A stretch of DNA of 6,450 nucleotides from Candidatus Margulisiibacteriota bacterium (lineage in GTDB: Bacteria > Margulisbacteria > Termititenacia > Termititenacales > Termititenacaceae), in contig JAITIE010000074.1 of assembly GCA_031279615.1 (NCBI GenBank), positions 1 through 6,450 of the forward strand, given 5' to 3'. Below, piece by piece: positions 6,214 through 6,450 of this stretch (its first letter is position 1; each line of letters opens with the position of its first letter). Position numbers and translations under genes: made by a program. Under the pieces are notes generated by a model that was given only the letters and a program-made list of their open reading frames with translations, was not told where the DNA came from and ran no database searches.

Positions 6214-6257
6214 GCTATACTCTTTCCTCAAATTTAAGGTATACCCTGCGGCTGAGT

Positions 6258-6290
6258 AAAAAAACTAGAAATAACGCGGTTCTCCTCCAG
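6258..6290 (-). terminator. Weak intrinsic terminator candidate after the gyrA-like gene
   Basis: On the minus strand, 8 nt after the TAG stop, CTGGAGG can pair with TTTCTAG (7 bp, three of them G-U). An inner AAC/GTT stem with loop CGC sits on top, and seven T residues follow directly (6258-6264). The layout is right for the gyrA-like transcript, but the stem is weak. I saw no comparable structure for the collar gene on the other strand. Confidence 0.4.
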
Positions 6291-6297
6291 CATTTTA

Positions 6298-6450
6298 CTA
6301 TTCCTCCGCCTTAATCACGCCGACGTCGACCACCTGGTCGCCACTGTCGAGCTTGATGAGGCGCACGCCCATTGCCGCGCGGCCCTGCTCGGAAACATCT
6401 TTGACTTTTTGGCGGATGACCACGCCGCTGGAAGTAACGATAATCAGACT
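6298..6450 (-). CDS. gyrA: DNA gyrase subunit A, C-terminal end only
   Basis: The last 50 codons of a gene entering from the right edge, ending in tandem stops TAG-TAA (6300-6298, 6297-6295). The translation contains SLIIVTSSGVVIRQKVKDV, then QGRAAMGVRLIKLDSGD, then QVVDVGVIKAEE. This is the repeated strand pattern of the GyrA/ParC C-terminal beta-pinwheel (xGxxIRxxVxxVxxxGRxxxGVRLIxLxxGD), which wraps DNA. The run GRAAMGVRLIKLDSGDQV followed by a short acidic tail is typical of the GyrA C-terminus. ParC is possible, since the GyrA box and catalytic domain are outside the window. Confidence 0.85.
   Translation of the reverse strand, partial: SLIIVTSSGVVIRQKVKDVSEQGRAAMGVRLIKLDSGDQVVDVGVIKAEE

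Noticed and set aside
6238..6245. Perfect 8-bp palindrome GGTATACC between the collar and gyrA-like genes
   Set aside because: Too short to mean much alone; it has no run of T on the plus strand after it and no promoter beside it.

Overview
This is a compact, mid-GC bacterial chromosome segment with short intergenic gaps and genes on both strands. No gene in it fixes the taxon. The NifS/NifU pair is of the NIF type known from Helicobacter and Campylobacter and found in various anaerobes and microaerophiles. Together with glycogen phosphorylase it suggests an anaerobic or microaerophilic, glycogen-storing bacterium, perhaps from a lineage with few cultured members. That placement is inference only.

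Left block, minus strand, in transcription order: nifS (cysteine desulfurase, 4512-3334), glgP (glycogen phosphorylase, 3272-555) and nifU (Fe-S scaffold, 476 to beyond the left edge). The sulfur donor and the scaffold it serves are thus separated by a 2.7 kb carbohydrate gene. GlgP carries about 60 extra residues between two conserved catalytic-domain motifs. nifU has an extended -10 promoter and a strong Shine-Dalgarno of its own.

Centre: a cation diffusion facilitator metal exporter (4558-5436, +) diverges from nifS across only 45 bp. In that gap two TATAAT boxes face outwards and flank a small inverted repeat. Both boxes sit so close to their start codons that both mRNAs are predicted to be leaderless or nearly so.

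Right block: a small XRE-family regulator (5703-5458, -) and a compact phage tail-collar-domain protein (5776-6213, +) are transcribed divergently. Between them lie a consensus promoter (TTGACA-16 bp-TATAAT) and a 22-bp near-palindrome just after the predicted start site. No other phage genes are present. This looks like a self-contained, regulated surface or tail-fibre-like gene and is the least explained part of the window. The right edge holds the last 50 codons of a gyrA-like gene (-), followed by a probable weak intrinsic terminator.

I see no tRNA, rRNA, CRISPR array or insertion sequence. No stretch over 300 bases is without a gene.
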